Assembly (NCBI GenBank): GCA_028868455.1
Contig: JAGWUK010000057.1
Location: 1 to 10,592, forward strand
DNA: 10,592 nt
Direction of reading: 5' to 3'
Source of the DNA: Burkholderiales bacterium
GTDB taxonomy: Bacteria; Pseudomonadota; Gammaproteobacteria; Burkholderiales; Burkholderiaceae_D
The notes beneath the pieces were generated by a model, which was not told the DNA's origin, did not search any database, and saw nothing but the letters and a program-made list of their open reading frames with translations. Shown in pieces: positions 1 through 6,167 of this stretch (position 1 is the first letter of the stretch; each line of letters begins with the position of its first letter). Position numbers and translations under genes: made by a program.

Positions 1-66
1 TTTAAAGGGCAGGCAACGATTTATTTCGACCAGGCCATCACCTACGAAAATTTTCTGCAACGCTGA
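1..66 (+). CDS. C-terminal end of an upstream protein (partial)
   Basis: The frame is open from the first base and ends with TGA at 64-66, giving 21 visible residues that end in TYENFLQR. This is the tail of a gene that starts outside the window. Too little is visible to name a family. The next gene starts 39 bases downstream on the same strand with its own ribosome binding site, so the two may share a transcript. Confidence 0.6.
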   Translation, partial: FKGQATIYFDQAITYENFLQR

Positions 67-92
67 TCCGGCAACGATCTGACGCCAACATG

Positions 93-98
93 AAGGAG
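93..98 (+). promoter_or_regulatory. Ribosome binding site of the 117-residue protein
   Basis: AAGGAG lies 7 bases before the ATG at 106. This near-perfect Shine-Dalgarno sequence is the main evidence that the small unrecognised ORF after it is a real gene. Confidence 0.75.
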
Positions 99-105
99 CA
101 TAAGC

Positions 106-459
106 ATGACGACACTCGATGTGAACCAACTCATTAACGACCTGCAAGCCGCTGCTACAGGGGTACTGAACGCTGACGTCTCGACGTTCCGCGGATTTTC
201 GCAACGCCAGGTGGCGGCCATTGCGCAGCAAAGCGAATTTGTCGCGACCGGCATCGCCACGGGACAAATCACGGCGGATACCAGAGATTTTTTTCTGGAC
301 GGTATCGAAGACATGACCAAGAGTTTTGCCAATACCCTGCGCGGACTGGTCATGGTGACCATAGAAAAAGTCTGGAATGCCATGGTGGGCGTGATCTGGA
401 AAGCGATTTCCACGGCAACGGGCCTGACCCTGCCGGTGCCCGTGCATCCGGCTAGCTGA
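106..459 (+). CDS. Unrecognised 117-residue protein upstream of a lipase
   Basis: I do not recognise a family. The start is set by a strong AAGGAG 7 bases upstream. The protein has no signal peptide. Residues ~1-75 are polar and look helical (LINDLQAAATGVL, FSQRQVAAIAQQSEF). Residues ~78-112 are amphipathic to hydrophobic (LRGLVMVTIEKVWNAMVGVI), too charged for a clear membrane span, and the end is rich in proline. The size and helical character vaguely recall phasin-like or small accessory proteins, but that is only a resemblance. It sits between an upstream gene tail and a class 3 lipase on the same strand, 134 bases before the latter, so a role connected with the lipase (partner, chaperone or immunity-type protein) is possible but unproven. 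A longer ORF on the opposite strand here is judged a shadow. Confidence 0.72.
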   Translation: MTTLDVNQLINDLQAAATGVLNADVSTFRGFSQRQVAAIAQQSEFVATGIATGQITADTRDFFLDGIEDMTKSFANTLRGLVMVTIEKVWNAMVGVIWKAISTATGLTLPVPVHPAS

Positions 460-543
460 GTAGCAATAACGGATTGCGACTGGCGGCATCGGCGCTTTGC
501 TGAATGCGCATCGTCAGAACGTTTATCCGGCATAGTTAAAAAA

Positions 544-575
544 ATACGCCGTCGTGACATCGCGTATGCCGACGG
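544..575 (+). promoter_or_regulatory. Two competing inverted repeats in the lipase leader
   Basis: ATACGC (544-549) can pair with GCGTAT (562-567), and CCGTCG (549-554) can pair with CGACGG (570-575). The stems share base 549 and interleave, so they cannot form together. They lie just before the lipase ribosome binding site (AGGAG, 583-587). They could be an attenuation-like leader or an operator; chance pairing is not excluded. Confidence 0.25.
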
Positions 576-593
576 TAAAACCAGGAGACAAAC

Positions 594-1628
594 ATGTCCG
601 ATTTTGACAGGAAATTTGCGCGGCAATTGCTGGAAATCTGCCGATACACCTATGCACGGGGATTCGACGATGCCATCAATGCCGCAGATAAAGCCGATGC
701 GCTGAATTACATCAAAAACGTCGGCGGCATGCTGAGCGATGAACCGATATTGTTATGTGGTGAAAACAGCGATACCTCGTTCGCCTGCGTCGCCACTTAT
801 CCGGATAAAAATATCGTTGCCTACATGGGAACCAAAACTCAGTTCAACACGCCATCGAACGCGATTGCGTCTGTGGAAGACTGGTCACGCAATGTGGAAA
901 CGCCGCTGACGCCGTTCAAACTCAGCAGCGCGCAGTTGGGGGAAGGCTATCCGGCCACGACTGATCCGGACAATCTGGGTGGCCTGGTACATGAGGGCTT
1001 TCTGAAAGAGTTGTGCGCCGTGCAGGCGCAGGTGGTCAATACACTTTTGCAACATGGTGGCAGGGCAAAACCTGTGTACGTTACTGGCCATAGTCAGGGT
1101 GGCGCCGAAGCTGTGCTGGCGACGCGCGCGCTGATCGCTGGCGGTTTTGATGTCGTTGCGACATACACGTTTGCGGCACCACGCGCCGGCAACCTGGCAT
1201 TTGTGCAAACGCTGCCGGCAGGTTTGCCATTGCACCGCATCGAATTCGGCGACGACATCGTTCCACATGTCCCGCCTGCGGCGATACGGCCGGAAATGAT
1301 GGCGATAGTGCAGAGTCTGAAATCCTTCCCTCTGCTGTCCGAGCAGGCGCAGTCACTGCTGAAATATGTCGAGCGTGTCAATTTGACCGGCCATAGTTTT
1401 GCCAGCGCCGGAGCGCTGTGTTACGGCAGCAATAAAACGCAGGCAATGCGCGTCGATATCAGCGCCGATCAGGAGGCTGCCTTATTCTATGACCGTTTAT
1501 GGAGCCTGATCCGGCATCCGGAACGCTGGGCAGAGCATCATCATCTGGCAGGCACCAGCAGCGATACGCAAGCGGGCGTCAAGGGCAACTATACGGCGCT
1601 GGTCAGCACTTTCGCACAGGTGAACTGA
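594..1628 (+). CDS. Class 3 lipase (alpha/beta-hydrolase, Lipase_3 type)
   Basis: Probable esterase or lipase acting on acyl esters. The nucleophile elbow GHSQGG occupies residues 165-170 (Ser167), preceded by the strand KPVYVT. It is followed by the class 3 signature TFAAPRAGNLAF (192-203). The acid is probably Asp221 in FGDDIVPHVPP, matching the D-x-V-P pattern of fungal class 3 lipases. The base is probably one of His315-317 (RWAEHHHLAG) or His267 (LTGHSFASAG); the sequence alone does not decide. At 344 residues it is normal for the family. AGGAG at 583-587 supports the ATG at 594. No signal peptide or lipobox is visible, so it is either intracellular or exported by a signal-less route. 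Substrate cannot be told. It follows the small unrecognised protein on the same strand. Confidence 0.85.
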   Translation: MSDFDRKFARQLLEICRYTYARGFDDAINAADKADALNYIKNVGGMLSDEPILLCGENSDTSFACVATYPDKNIVAYMGTKTQFNTPSNAIASVEDWSRNVETPLTPFKLSSAQLGEGYPATTDPDNLGGLVHEGFLKELCAVQAQVVNTLLQHGGRAKPVYVTGHSQGGAEAVLATRALIAGGFDVVATYTFAAPRAGNLAFVQTLPAGLPLHRIEFGDDIVPHVPPAAIRPEMMAIVQSLKSFPLLSEQAQSLLKYVERVNLTGHSFASAGALCYGSNKTQAMRVDISADQEAALFYDRLWSLIRHPERWAEHHHLAGTSSDTQAGVKGNYTALVSTFAQVN

Positions 1629-1767
1629 GCATTTGTTGTTTCGGATTTTTCGTTGTGACGGTCACTGACGGCAGAGCGCATAGCGATATGCGACGATGCG
1701 CAGGGGGCATCGGGCTTCTTGGTCAAGTGACCGTTTTTGCGTTACATTGTGGTTTTCCCGCACACAT

Positions 1768-1798
1768 CCAAAGAAACCGCGTTTGTCTTTGGGTTTTT
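1768..1798 (+). terminator. Candidate rho-independent terminator after the lipase
   Basis: CCAAAGA (1768-1774) pairs with TCTTTGG (1786-1792). The stem continues as AAC/GTT (1775-1777 / 1781-1783) around a CGC loop with a two-base bulge, and TTTTT follows at 1794-1798. The stem is AT-rich for a terminator and lies ~140 bases past the lipase stop, so support is moderate. Confidence 0.5.
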
Positions 1799-1871
1799 AT
1801 ATACTGATAGGGAGTATATTTTACACCGCAATGTTGACGTGCGCTTTGAGGTTAAAAATGCCTATACTCCC
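1799..1871. promoter_or_regulatory. AT-rich inverted repeats upstream of the PhnB-like gene
   Basis: ATATACT (1799-1805) is mirrored by AGTATAT (1813-1819). The overlapping GGGAGTATA (1810-1818) is exactly complementary to TATACTCCC at 1863-1871. TATACT at 1863-1868 also resembles a -10 box, and TTGACG at 1834-1839 resembles a -35 box, but the 23-base gap between them is too long for a standard promoter. This stretch is likely to hold the promoter and perhaps an operator for the two VOC genes. No coding region is convincing between 1629 and 1924. Confidence 0.35.
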
Positions 1872-1911
1872 AACTTTTATATTTTTCGCTGACAGTGCCA
1901 GTGATTTTTAC

Positions 1912-1916
1912 AGGAG
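1912..1916 (+). promoter_or_regulatory. Ribosome binding site deciding the PhnB-like start
   Basis: AGGAG sits 8 bases before ATG 1925. A GTG at 1895 in the same frame would add ten residues (MPVIFTGANS) that the family lacks and has no such site, so 1925 is preferred. Confidence 0.75.
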
Positions 1917-1924
1917 CAAATTCC

Positions 1925-2398
1925 ATGCAAAAAATCAGTCCTTGCCTGTGGTTCGATGGCAAAGCCGAACAGGCTGCCCATTTCTATGTCGGCATTTTTA
2001 AAAACGCCAGCATACTCGAGACGACACTGTATCCGGAGGTCGCGCCTATGCCTGCAGGCACCGTCATGACCGTGCGCTTTGTGCTGGACGGCATGGAATA
2101 CCTGGCCTTGAACGGCGGACCGGAATTCCGTTTTTCGCCCGCCATTTCTTTCGTCGTCTATTGCGATACCCAGCCGGAGTTAGATGCCATGTGGGAAAAA
2201 TTGTCTGTTGGCGGCGCGACACAACAATGTGGCTGGCTCACAGATCAGTTTGGCGTTTGCTGGCAAATCGTGCCGCGTATTTTGCCTTCGCTGATGCGCG
2301 GCGACGACGCAGCAGCAACACAAAGAGTCATGGCAGCTTTGCTGCAAATGTGCAAACTCGATATCGCAGCGCTGGAACAGGCTTACCGGCATGCCTGA
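1925..2398 (+). CDS. PhnB-like VOC-fold protein (3-demethylubiquinone-9 methyltransferase-type domain)
   Basis: 157 residues, the usual length for this family. It opens with MQKISPCLWFDGKAEQAAHF, and the order of elements is typical: the FYVGIFKNA helix, GTVMTVRFVLDGMEYLALNGGP, AISFVVYCDTQPELDAMWEKL, GGATQQCGWLTDQFGVCWQI (W and Q conserved), and a C-terminal RVMAALLQMCKLDIAALEQAY. Proteins of this type are often labelled demethylubiquinone methyltransferases, but the fold is a vicinal-oxygen-chelate domain without an SAM-binding motif and the real function is generally unknown. It is cytosolic and followed after 35 bases by another VOC protein, probably in the same transcript. The metal-binding residues of glyoxalases are not all present, so catalysis should not be assumed. 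Confidence 0.85.
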   Translation: MQKISPCLWFDGKAEQAAHFYVGIFKNASILETTLYPEVAPMPAGTVMTVRFVLDGMEYLALNGGPEFRFSPAISFVVYCDTQPELDAMWEKLSVGGATQQCGWLTDQFGVCWQIVPRILPSLMRGDDAAATQRVMAALLQMCKLDIAALEQAYRHA

Positions 2399-2433
2399 CA
2401 GCGCAACATTCACATCGTTGAAAAAGGAAAAAC

Positions 2434-2865
2434 ATGGCGGAAGTCATCGGCATTGATCACATTTATCTCAGCGTTTCCGACATGGAAAAATCGCAGGCGT
2501 TTTATGATCGTCTGCTGGTGCAGGCGCTCAATTTTCACAAGCAAGCGTTCACGCTGGGCGATGACCCGCATATCCAGTATTTCAACCGGCATTTCGGCTT
2601 TGTGCTGCGGCCTGCGCGCGTGACGACGCCGCATGAGCCGTATGCGCCGGGCCTGCATCATTTTTGTTTTCGTGTTGAGACGGTACAAGATGTCGGCGAA
2701 GTTGCCATGCAATTGCAGGCGGCGGGTATTGCTGCCACCGATGCCCGTTTGTATCCGGACTATGCGCCTGACTATGCCGCGACGTATTTCAGCGACCCGG
2801 ATGGCGTGCGACTGGAAGTGACGAATTTTCGTCAGGAGAGACGCGAACGTTATGCACAATGCTGA
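2434..2865 (+). CDS. VOC family protein (glyoxalase / bleomycin-resistance / dioxygenase superfamily)
   Basis: 143 residues in two beta-alpha-beta-beta-beta modules. Module 1 begins IDHIYLSVSDMEKSQAFYDR (residues 7-26) and module 2 begins GLHHFCFRVETVQDVGEV. The probable metal ligands of the family are visible: His9 at the start of module 1, His75 or His76 at the start of module 2, and Glu128 in the closing strand FSDPDGVRLEVTNF. That pattern suggests a metal-dependent enzyme such as a lyase or thiol transferase rather than a pure binding protein, but the substrate is unknown. AAGGA at 2424-2428 supports the ATG. It is cytosolic and probably co-transcribed with the PhnB-like gene upstream. 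Confidence 0.87.
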   Translation: MAEVIGIDHIYLSVSDMEKSQAFYDRLLVQALNFHKQAFTLGDDPHIQYFNRHFGFVLRPARVTTPHEPYAPGLHHFCFRVETVQDVGEVAMQLQAAGIAATDARLYPDYAPDYAATYFSDPDGVRLEVTNFRQERRERYAQC

Positions 2866-2887
2866 ACATTTTTTCGGTGCTTCCTGA

Positions 2888-2899
2888 GTGCGGCGCACC
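2888..2899. repeat. Palindromic 12-mer GTGCGGCGCACC, copy 1
   Basis: GTGCG-G-CGCAC forms a perfect short palindrome between the VOC gene and the GNAT gene. The same 12 bases recur at 6145-6156, again just past the end of a gene. No T-run follows here, so it is not a standard terminator. Confidence 0.35.
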
Positions 2900-2952
2900 C
2901 CGTTGGTAAAACAGTCTGATTTATTTTCATTCAGCACGACCTTGTATCCGCC

Positions 2953-3411
2953 ATGTACCAATCATTATTCGCCCACACAGAACCATTGATCACGATCCGC
3001 GAAGCCGTGTCGCATGACTATATCTGGCTGCAGCATATTTATCAGCGCAGCTTCCTGGAAGCCGATTGGTTACCGGCAAGTTCACAAGTGACGCGGCAAT
3101 TTTCCGATGTGTCTGCAGGTGAGAAAATCTTTGTCGCCCTTCGTTCCGACGCCACTGTGGTCGGGCTGATCTCGGTCTATGAAGACGATGCCTATATTCA
3201 TCATCTGTACGTCTTGCCTGAAGCGCAGCAGAGCGGCGTCGGGCGCGCCCTGCTGGAGTCCCTGCACGCCTGGTTGCCGCAACCCTGGCGGTTGAAATGT
3301 CTGGTCGATAATTTCCGTGCGCTGCGCTTTTATCAGTCGATGGGCTTTGAGGAAATTGATTCCGGGACGAGTGCCAGCGGTGATTATTTTTTACTCAGTC
3401 GCGAAGATTGA
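2953..3411 (+). CDS. GNAT family N-acetyltransferase
   Basis: Transfers an acetyl group from acetyl-CoA to an amine; the acceptor cannot be told. The 152 residues show the GNAT order: ITIREAVSHDYIWLQHIY at the N-terminus, the strand FVALRSDATVVGLISVYED, YIHHLYVLPEAQQSGVGRAL with the acetyl-CoA pyrophosphate loop Q-x-x-G-x-G (Q92, G95, G97), and motif B NFRALRFYQSMGFEE (residues 120-134). The start is less certain than elsewhere because no good Shine-Dalgarno sequence precedes ATG 2953; no better in-frame ATG is visible. It lies 87 bases after the VOC gene on the same strand and could be the third gene of that transcript or have its own promoter. Confidence 0.88.
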   Translation: MYQSLFAHTEPLITIREAVSHDYIWLQHIYQRSFLEADWLPASSQVTRQFSDVSAGEKIFVALRSDATVVGLISVYEDDAYIHHLYVLPEAQQSGVGRALLESLHAWLPQPWRLKCLVDNFRALRFYQSMGFEEIDSGTSASGDYFLLSRED

Positions 3412-3508
3412 TGGCAAAACACCACTGTGCCTAAGCACGCTGAATTTCGTTTAAAAATCGCTCAGTTGTCTGCTTATGTGCCTAATCTCGGTTTGGCGCG
3501 ACACAAAA

Positions 3509-3562
3509 TTGGCGTCAGACCGGTGCGGTCGAGTATACTGTCGGACTTCCGATTGACCGCAC
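3509..3562 (+). promoter_or_regulatory. MerR-style promoter and nested inverted repeats before yjdM
   Basis: TTGGCG (3509-3514) and TATACT (3534-3539) make -35/-10 boxes separated by 19 bases. The dyad GACCG-GTG-CGGTC (3518-3530) is centred exactly in that spacer, at 3524. An over-long spacer with a central dyad is the hallmark of MerR-type activated promoters. In addition GTGCGGTC (3523-3530) is complementary to GACCGCAC (3555-3562), and TCGGA/TCCGA form a small repeat at 3541-3552. The boxes and repeats are seen directly; the MerR-type reading is inferred, and no regulator gene is present nearby. Confidence 0.4.
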
Positions 3563-3586
3563 TTTGAGAAAGAAGCGATACAAACC

Positions 3587-3928
3587 ATGTCTACCTTACC
3601 AGCCTGCCCACAATGTTCGATGGAAAATACTTACCCTGACGGCGATAACTACGTTTGTGCGGATTGCGGGCATGAATGGCCGATGGTCGCGGCCGCCAGC
3701 GCCGATGACAGCGACGAAAGAATCGTCAAGGACTCTAACGGCAATGTGCTGGCCGATGGTGATGCTGTCGTGCTCATCAAGGATTTGAAAGTCAAAGGCT
3801 CATCCACCACCCTGAAAATGGGCACCAAGGTCAAGAGCATACGACTGGTCGGTGGCGATCACGAAGTTGATTGCAAAATGGATGCCGGCAGCTTTATGCT
3901 GAAAGCCTGTTATCTGAAAAAAGTCTGA
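3587..3928 (+). CDS. yjdM: YjdM/PhnA-type zinc-ribbon protein
   Basis: 113 residues, matching the length and plan of E. coli YjdM (formerly PhnA). An N-terminal zinc ribbon, CPQC (Cys7, Cys10) and CADC (Cys24, Cys27), is followed by the highly conserved C-terminal domain: [50 protein letters not shown] and a closing KKV. The old label 'alkylphosphonate utilisation protein PhnA' comes from gene position in E. coli; it is not phosphonoacetate hydrolase and its function is not established. GAGAAAGAAG (3566-3575) serves as a ribosome binding site. The gene seems to be a single-gene unit, with its own unusual promoter upstream and a strong terminator downstream. Confidence 0.93.
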   Translation: MSTLPACPQCSMENTYPDGDNYVCADCGHEWPMVAAASADDSDERIVKDSNGNVLADGDAVVLIKDLKVKGSSTTLKMGTKVKSIRLVGGDHEVDCKMDAGSFMLKACYLKKV

Positions 3929-3980
3929 TGTCGTTTCATTGAGCTGAGATGCGCGTTACGGCATGCTGCATCGAATGCCA

Positions 3981-4023
3981 AACGTGGCGATCGTCTGCAA
4001 AGACCGTCGCCACGTTTTTTTTT
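3981..4023 (+). terminator. Strong rho-independent terminator of yjdM
   Basis: AACGTGGCGA (3981-3990) pairs perfectly with TCGCCACGTT (4007-4016 region), with an inner GTCT/AGAC stem around GCAA, followed by a run of nine T (4015-4023). It lies between the convergent yjdM and metalloprotease genes. On the minus strand the hairpin is followed only by TTTGG, so it would act mainly on the plus strand and weakly on the other. Confidence 0.92.
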
Positions 4024-4038
4024 GCAAGTGTGCTGGGT

Positions 4039-5955
4039 TCAGGCTAATTGAATTTGCCCGTCATGAATGCCGATCAGATGGATCGCCGTATTCACATCTG
4101 TCGACGTGACTGCCGCAGCGATCGCCATACCATTCGTGATCGACGCTTGCGGCGTGCTGTAATTCAGCCCCCAATCTACCGCAAACAGATTGGCAACCGT
4201 GATTTTGTTGTCCAGCAGATCGGCGACCCAGCCCCAGGTTGCATCACCCTTGTAGGTGTGCGCGCCAGCCAGAATGGAGCCCACCATGGCACCGCGACTT
4301 TGATGGCCGCTGTTTAATTCGTTGAGCCAGTATTGCAAGCCCGGCGCATCCGCCCCTTCTGTACGTCCCAGTGCATTTTTATAAATGATGTTGATGAAAT
4401 CGGTGCTGCTGAGGCTGGCGTTGTACCCCGTCTGGTCTGGATATTCCGAGGCAGCAACGAAAAACGCATCGCCGATCTGCTGGAAAGTCATACCGGCTTT
4501 ATAGCGCCCTATCCAGTAATCCAGCCCGTCCGCATCGGGGACGCGGTTGAAATATGCGACATACAATTCTTCCAGCGATTGCAATGCAGACGAGTTGATG
4601 CCTTGTGCATCGCTATGGACTTTCGTGTTGACGATGAAGTCGGAAAACTGCAGCTCTTCCACGCTGTGGGCCGCCCAGTAAGCCGTAGACTGCGAGCCCA
4701 GCAACACTGTCGAGCTGGCAAGCTGATTGACGAAATAATCTGAGCCGCTCAGTTTCACATTGATTTGCAAGGTATCGTTGCCGCTGCCGCCATCGATATA
4801 GTCGTAACGCACTGTCGTCGGGTCGGCCAGGCTGATCTTGTTGTCTTGCGCATCGAATTGCACAATCGCATTGCTGACATTCAGACTTGTCGCGGCGCCG
4901 GACAACTGATTGACCGGCTTGTTCATCAGCGCCGTTTCGCTCTGCTGTGTGGTATTTAAATCCTTGCGGATATAGCCGGTGTTATCGATCGTGGTCAGGT
5001 TCAGCGTCGCGCCGTTTTGATACACGCCGGAGCCATAAGCATCGAAATATTGCTTGTCGATGGTATTGACCGTATTGCCGTTGACCTTCCAGGTAAAGGC
5101 CAGCAGGCTGCTATCGGGTGTCGTCGCCTGATACAAGCCGGGAATGGTCGACGACATCGACAGATAATCACCAATGGCCGCGTAGTAATGCAGGGCAAAG
5201 GCTTCTTTTTCCGGCGCGCTGAACGGCACATTCAAATGATTCATCTTTGAATCCAGGGTTGCTCGCCAGATGCCGCTTGCACGGTAGTAGCCGCCCTCAT
5301 AGGTGCCGACAACACCCAAATCTCCGTCTTTATATCCTAGCCAGGCCGACCACGGAATGCGACTCAGCGAATCTGTGACATGAGCGCTGTTTTGAAATCC
5401 CGGATCCGAAATCGGATAATTACTGGCAATCGAGGAGTCCACATACTCGTCCTGCAAGCCAGCAAAACTGTGGCCGATTTCATGCAGGACTACTTCGGAC
5501 GAAGCAATATTCCCGGCAGACGCCCACGCGATTTCACCACCGGCACCGCCATACAGCGCCGTGTTGACCAGCACCACCGTCAGCTCGTGTGCATTGCTGG
5601 CATACGCCTGAGAAACGGCGGTATCAACCTTGCCAAAATCACCGTACAGCAAACGGCCATCGCTGCCATGCTGGCTGGAATCAAAATAGGTATTGACGTA
5701 GGTATTGTTGTTCGGCTGATCGGTGCCCGATTGCGCCGATGCGACAAACAGGGCACTCGCATTAAACAGATTTTTGTAGACGGAGAAAGGCGCGTTCAGC
5801 TTGGCGTTGGCGTCACCCAGCATCGCCGCCAGAAAGGTGTTGGCATCTGCCAGAAATTTGGCACGCTCGGCGGCTGTATACCCTTCTGCCACAAAAACAA
5901 TATCGACGCGATTAGCACTGGAACCATTGGTCAGCAGGGTGGTGATGTCAGCCAT
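4039..5955 (-). CDS. M64-type metallopeptidase fused to a C-terminal DUF4214 region, likely type I secreted
   Basis: Residues ~15-270 match the IgA-peptidase-M64 type: the opening VDIVFVAEGYTAAERAKF (17-34) and the zinc motif HEIGHSFAGLQDEY with His158, Glu159 and His162; Asp169 or Glu170 may be a further ligand. Residues ~280-440 are beta-rich and hold a single RTX-like turn, GGSGNDTL (389-396). Residues ~457-575 form DUF4214, with two related repeats: LEELYVAYFNRVPDADGLDY (461-480) and FINIIYKNALGRTEGADAPG (520-539). There is no Sec signal peptide. DUF4214 and RTX turns usually go with type I secretion, so it is probably an extracellular protease; its substrate is unknown and IgA cleavage should not be assumed. 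GAAGGAAG (5959-5966) precedes the ATG. No secretion genes lie in the window. Confidence 0.85.
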   Translation of the reverse strand: MADITTLLTNGSSANRVDIVFVAEGYTAAERAKFLADANTFLAAMLGDANAKLNAPFSVYKNLFNASALFVASAQSGTDQPNNNTYVNTYFDSSQHGSDGRLLYGDFGKVDTAVSQAYASNAHELTVVLVNTALYGGAGGEIAWASAGNIASSEVVLHEIGHSFAGLQDEYVDSSIASNYPISDPGFQNSAHVTDSLSRIPWSAWLGYKDGDLGVVGTYEGGYYRASGIWRATLDSKMNHLNVPFSAPEKEAFALHYYAAIGDYLSMSSTIPGLYQATTPDSSLLAFTWKVNGNTVNTIDKQYFDAYGSGVYQNGATLNLTTIDNTGYIRKDLNTTQQSETALMNKPVNQLSGAATSLNVSNAIVQFDAQDNKISLADPTTVRYDYIDGGSGNDTLQINVKLSGSDYFVNQLASSTVLLGSQSTAYWAAHSVEELQFSDFIVNTKVHSDAQGINSSALQSLEELYVAYFNRVPDADGLDYWIGRYKAGMTFQQIGDAFFVAASEYPDQTGYNASLSSTDFINIIYKNALGRTEGADAPGLQYWLNELNSGHQSRGAMVGSILAGAHTYKGDATWGWVADLLDNKITVANLFAVDWGLNYSTPQASITNGMAIAAAVTSTDVNTAIHLIGIHDGQIQLA

Positions 5956-5999
5956 GATCTTCCTTCGCCAAAAAAAAGTGCGCCATCAAATGTTGGCAG

Positions 6000-6029
6000 C
6001 AATCATGACGCTATCGTACAACAATCATG
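6000..6029. repeat. Direct repeat CAATCATG upstream of the metalloprotease
   Basis: CAATCATG occurs at 6000-6007 and 6022-6029, 22 bases apart (about two helical turns), in the 212-base gap that must hold the promoter of the M64 gene. Such phasing suits a tandem regulator site, but a chance 8-mer repeat is also possible. I found no convincing -35/-10 pair on the minus strand here. Confidence 0.25.
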
Positions 6030-6138
6030 GCTGTTGGTCAGGGACAAAATTTGCAAATGAATGACCAAAAGTTGGCCGATCGCAGCTGAGTGATACGGGC
6101 GATCTGCGAGACGGGCTGTACTGCCACACGGTGATAGC

Positions 6139-6156
6139 AAAATGGTGCGGCGCACC
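6139..6156 (-). terminator. Weak terminator candidate after the flavoprotein operon; second copy of the palindromic 12-mer
   Basis: On the minus strand GGTGC-GCC-GCACC is followed by ATTTT, 11 bases past the flavoprotein stop codon. The stem has only five pairs and the T-run is short. The plus-strand bases 6145-6156 are GTGCGGCGCACC, identical to 2888-2899. Confidence 0.4.
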
Positions 6157-6167
6157 TTGCGCAGGTC

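Noticed and set aside
42..626. 194-codon open frame on the minus strand across the small protein and the lipase start
   Set aside because: It is antisense to the 117-residue gene, which has a strong ribosome binding site, and it also runs over the lipase start; its composition (many Arg, Ser, Met, Cys) is typical of a shadow frame and no family features are visible.
1696..2001. 101-codon plus-strand frame in the 1629-1924 gap
   Set aside because: It crosses the terminator candidate and the AT-rich repeats, overlaps the PhnB-like gene in another frame, lacks a ribosome binding site and shows no family features.
1925..2398. Annotation as ubiquinone biosynthesis methyltransferase
   Set aside because: The sequence is a VOC-fold protein without an SAM-binding motif; the methyltransferase label is a historical family name.
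2410..2961. 183-codon minus-strand frame opposite the glyoxalase-like gene
   Set aside because: Antisense to a well-supported VOC protein with ligand residues in place; the Arg/His-rich translation looks like a shadow.
5380..6060. 226-codon plus-strand frame opposite the metalloprotease N-terminus
   Set aside because: It mirrors the clearly coding M64 domain with its HEIGH motif; its translation shows no domain and it runs into the intergenic gap.
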